A stretch of DNA of 64,000 nucleotides from Lytechinus pictus (Eukaryota > Echinodermata > Echinoidea > Temnopleuroida > Toxopneustidae), in NCBI RefSeq assembly GCF_037042905.1, contig NC_087254.1, positions 23,289,103 through 23,353,102 on the forward strand, read 5' to 3'. A program made the translations under genes and the position numbers. The notes below the pieces were generated by a model. The model was given only the letters and a program-made list of their open reading frames with translations, did no database searches and was not told the DNA's origin. Positions 61,296-64,000 of this stretch are shown one piece after another. Within the stretch, counting starts at the first letter, position 1. The number at the start of each line of letters is the position of its first letter.

Positions 61296-63119
61296 CATAG
61301 GAGGATCCAGGGGGCGAGGGGCCCGCCCCCCTCCCTATTGGCGGAGCAAAAAAATAAAAAAGGGGTACAGAAAGAAAAAAGGAAAAAGAAGGGGGAAAAG
61401 AGCAAAATAAGAGGAGAGAGACGAGTGAATAAAATAAGGTCATGGGATTACTTGGAAAATGATTTATAAACATATATTTCATATCACTTTATTAAATTTT
61501 CGATCGCGCTCGCATAGCCTCTTCAATGAGATACATATCTTGCTCAATAGGCTGATATGTAGCTTAAAATATTAAGTTTTTAAGTCAATATACAAAACAT
61601 ATTTCAGCTCGGACATCGAGCTTTTATTTTGTATGATTTACAAATTGAATTTTTTTAAGTGCTCTGTAAAATGTCCGTTTTATGGTGTGATTATCATTTG
61701 CAGCTTTTTGCGCTGTGCGCTCGCATTATTTTATTTGCCAAGTAGGCCTACACATTGTCTTTGTTTATTCAATAAGATTCTGTATATATCAATTCTATAA
61801 CAAACTACTTAAAAATCCCCCTTTTATGACAGTTTCTCAAAAATTTCGTCTCGCAATTTGCGCTCGCATTAATAGAGTTAAAAATATATCAACTCATAAA
61901 TCCTATTCATTTTTATTACAAAAGTGCTTAAAATATCCAGTTTTCAGGCCTCAAAATGTCAACAAATTTCACTCACTCATTAGGCTTATTACATTAATAA
62001 ATAAAATATTATGATAATAAAAGTTTCATGAATTCTTAATAACTAAATTGTCCCGTTTTCAGAAAGGAATATCGACAATTTTCATATCGCGCTTAGGAAG
62101 AGGAATAGGAGAATAGTCATCATTTTCATATAATGACAGAATGTCCTTGGGCCTATATAAAATGTCCAGGTCGTGGGTCAAAATAATAATAAAAATATCA
62201 GCATGCGCTTCGCACTCGCTTAAGTGCTATATCCACATACACTTCACAATTTCACTTCACAATGCTTTAGATAGTGCTTAAATTCACCCTTTTCATACCG
62301 GAATAACAAATATTTTTCGCTCGCGCTTCGCGCGCTCGCATTATTGATTTTCATGATAAATAAAGAAATGTATTCAGAATGCCCAGATTCTGTCTTACTC
62401 TAAAACACGCACACATATATTAATTGAGATACGCAGCTTGATTTTTATTCAAAACGTTCTAAAATTATCCAGTTTGCGCTGGCATTATTGACGTAGGAAC
62501 TTCCTTTTTCATGATTAAAAAAACATGAATAGAGTGTCCCGTTTTTAGGTCTGAAATCTAAAATTTTTTCGCTCGCGCTCCGCGCTCGCATCTTGTTCAG
62601 GTTCACAAACATTGCCCAGAATATTCAATTTTCAGGACAAAATACATGAAATTTTCAGCTCGCGCTTCGCGCTCGCACTATTCAAATAAGGCTTATGAGA
62701 TTATTACATTTGTTTAATGTTGTTTTATAAGAATAAAGCTAATAAATGACTGTTAGGACATCGGCGTTTTGCCCCCCCCCCCCAAATTTTTCACGACCAA
62801 GAAAAAGGGAAGAAAAGGAAAGGGATAAGTGTAAAATATAGGCCTATAATTTTTCAAATGTTATGTCAAAATCTATCACAAACTTTGATTTTTGTAATTA
62901 AAATGTCAAAATTTTTACTCGCTCGCTTTGCTCTCTCGCAAATGCTTATTAATTTTACACGATATGCCGTATCAAGCCCCCTAAAAATGTTGGGCTCATT
63001 ACGCCACTGAGACAACCCCTTCAAAGAAACAAACAAAAATCGACTTTGAGCGGCCGATCGGGGAAAATATGGGTGAAAAAAATTCACCCCCCTATTGGCG
63101 GGAGCTGGATCCGCCCCTG
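61296..63119. mobile_element. 1.8-kb TIR element with CG-rich palindromic motif array, GAGTG target duplication
   Basis: Left end CATAGGAGGATCCAG; right end CTGGATCCGCCCCTG, whose inverse CAGGGGCGGATCCAG matches the left at 12 of 15 bases. The flanks read GAGTG|element|GAGTG, a 5-bp target duplication. The interior is AT-rich with about ten islands of CGCTCGCGCTTCGCGCTCGC or decayed forms (near 61505, 61705, 61860, 62090, 62210, 62320, 62470, 62570, 62655, 62915). No transposase is seen, so it is non-autonomous. One caveat: GAGTGAATAA also occurs at 61423, so a nested history is possible. Confidence 0.72.
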
Positions 63120-63299
63120 GAGTGAATAAGTAAGGTGAGGGGAAGACTTAGAAAATTATAAAAAAAATATTTTGTGTCACTTCAGAAAATTTCCACTTTA
63201 TTTTACTTCTTTCATGATCACACTTTTCATTATTTAAACCTTTTCTTCAGTTTTTTGCTTCTCTTCGATTCAACCCAATTTTGATTTAGGGAAAAGCAT

Positions 63300-64000
63300 A
63301 GCACTATATACACATGCATTATTGAGTTTTATTGAAAAAGCGGCACATTCAATCGATAAATCTTCTCATTTAATTGGTTTGTTCCTGGACTTCTCCAAGG
63401 CCTTCGACACCATTAATCATGATATTTTACTTAACAAATTACATCATTATGGAGTGCGAGGGAAGGCCTTGGAGTGGTTCAGGAGCTACCTCTTGAATAG
63501 GAAGCAATATGTCTTTTTAAACGGGTGCAATTCTCAAATGAAAAAAAATAATTGTGGAGTTCCACAGGGTAGTCTCTTAGGCCCGATTTTGTTTATAGTT
63601 TATATCAATGATTTTTGTAGATCATCAGATGTTCTTTCTTTCATTCTCTTTGCGGACGACTCTAACTTATTTTTTTTCACATAAAAATCCTCTTCACCTT
63701 GCTAATATAATCAACTCTGAACTAGAAAATGTCACCCAATGGATAAGAGCAAATAAATTGTCACTAAATCTTCAAAAAACAAAATATATGTTGTTTAGCA
63801 ACTCTATAAATACACTTCCTGTTAATATTATTTTGGATGGAACTCCCTTGGAAAATGTATCCCATAATAAGTTTCTTGGAATAACAGTCGATAATAAGCT
63901 CTCATGGAAATTTCATATATGTAAAACTATTTCACGCAACATTGGTATAATTAACAAGCTTAAATTTTGTTTACCATTATCGTCCCTGCTTACATTATAT
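63300..64000 (+). pseudogene. Non-LTR retrotransposon reverse transcriptase (Jockey/CR1-like), cut by window edge
   Basis: Reads HALLSFIEKAAHSID, LIGLFLDFSKAFDTINHDIL, GVRGKALEWFRSYLLNRKQY, NCGVPQGSLLGPILFIVYIN and FILFADDSNLF, which are the fingers/palm blocks with an intact FADD catalytic motif. The frame closes at 63682-63684, but shifting by one base at the T(8) run (63670..63677) restores an open frame to 64000 (THATWIRANKLSLNLQKTK-type region reads VTQWIRANKLSLNLQKTKYM, then FLGITVDNKLSW). A second shift probably lies near 63305. The 3' part is beyond the window. Only one or two lesions suggest a relatively young copy. Confidence 0.92.

Noticed and set aside
61117-61482. 121-codon minus-strand ORF rich in Phe/Leu/Ser/Pro
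   Set aside because: A purine-rich tract and poly-G read on the opposite strand; low complexity and overlapping a transposon end.

Overview
The window is animal nuclear DNA, AT-rich and intron-rich, and most likely from an echinoderm, probably a sea urchin. That assignment is an inference. It rests on the repeat content (pervasive ACATGTAC-type motifs, many short inverted-repeat elements, CR1/L2-like and Jockey-like retroelement remnants with ATT-rich tails) and on a deuterostome-like gene structure. No bacterial or viral gene organisation is present.

One protein-coding gene is certain. It is a type I regulatory subunit of cAMP-dependent protein kinase (PRKAR1A/PKA-RI) on the minus strand, with coding exons from 59534 down to a stop at 6665. 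Eleven coding exons with AG/GT borders join in frame into a 381-residue protein. The order is dimerization/docking domain, RRRRGA pseudosubstrate, then two cyclic-nucleotide-binding domains, each with an intact phosphate-binding cassette. Exon lengths match the human gene as I remember it, apart from a 12-nt shift between the first two exons and one extra intron. The first intron is about 35.5 kb and contains a strong candidate for a second first exon (40829..40897) under a GC-richer block. That exon would give a 349-residue isoform without the dimerization/docking domain. Two perfect TGACGTCA cAMP-response elements lie 271-500 bp upstream of the main start codon, which suggests feedback by the pathway the protein controls.

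Layout: 1..1500 holds two tRNA-Arg(CCT) genes flanking a degenerate tRNA-like sequence. 1500..6660 is 3' flank with MITEs and a tRNA-derived SINE. 6665..23911 holds the ten downstream exons, with introns carrying microsatellites, a 25-bp minisatellite, a 1.15-kb palindrome and a TTAA-flanked 1-kb element. 23912..59369 is intron 1, dominated by repeats: a decayed retroelement RT, duplicated segments, a GC-richer unidentified repeat array near 45 kb, and a 2.6-2.7 kb tandem duplication of a hAT-like element. 59370..60100 is the main first exon and promoter. 60100..64000 is repeat-rich, with a 1.8-kb TIR element flanked by GAGTG and a nearly intact retrotransposon RT running off the right edge.

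The two functions supported here are Arg-tRNA supply and cAMP signalling, and nothing links them. The remainder is transposable-element debris or non-coding sequence with no recognised function.
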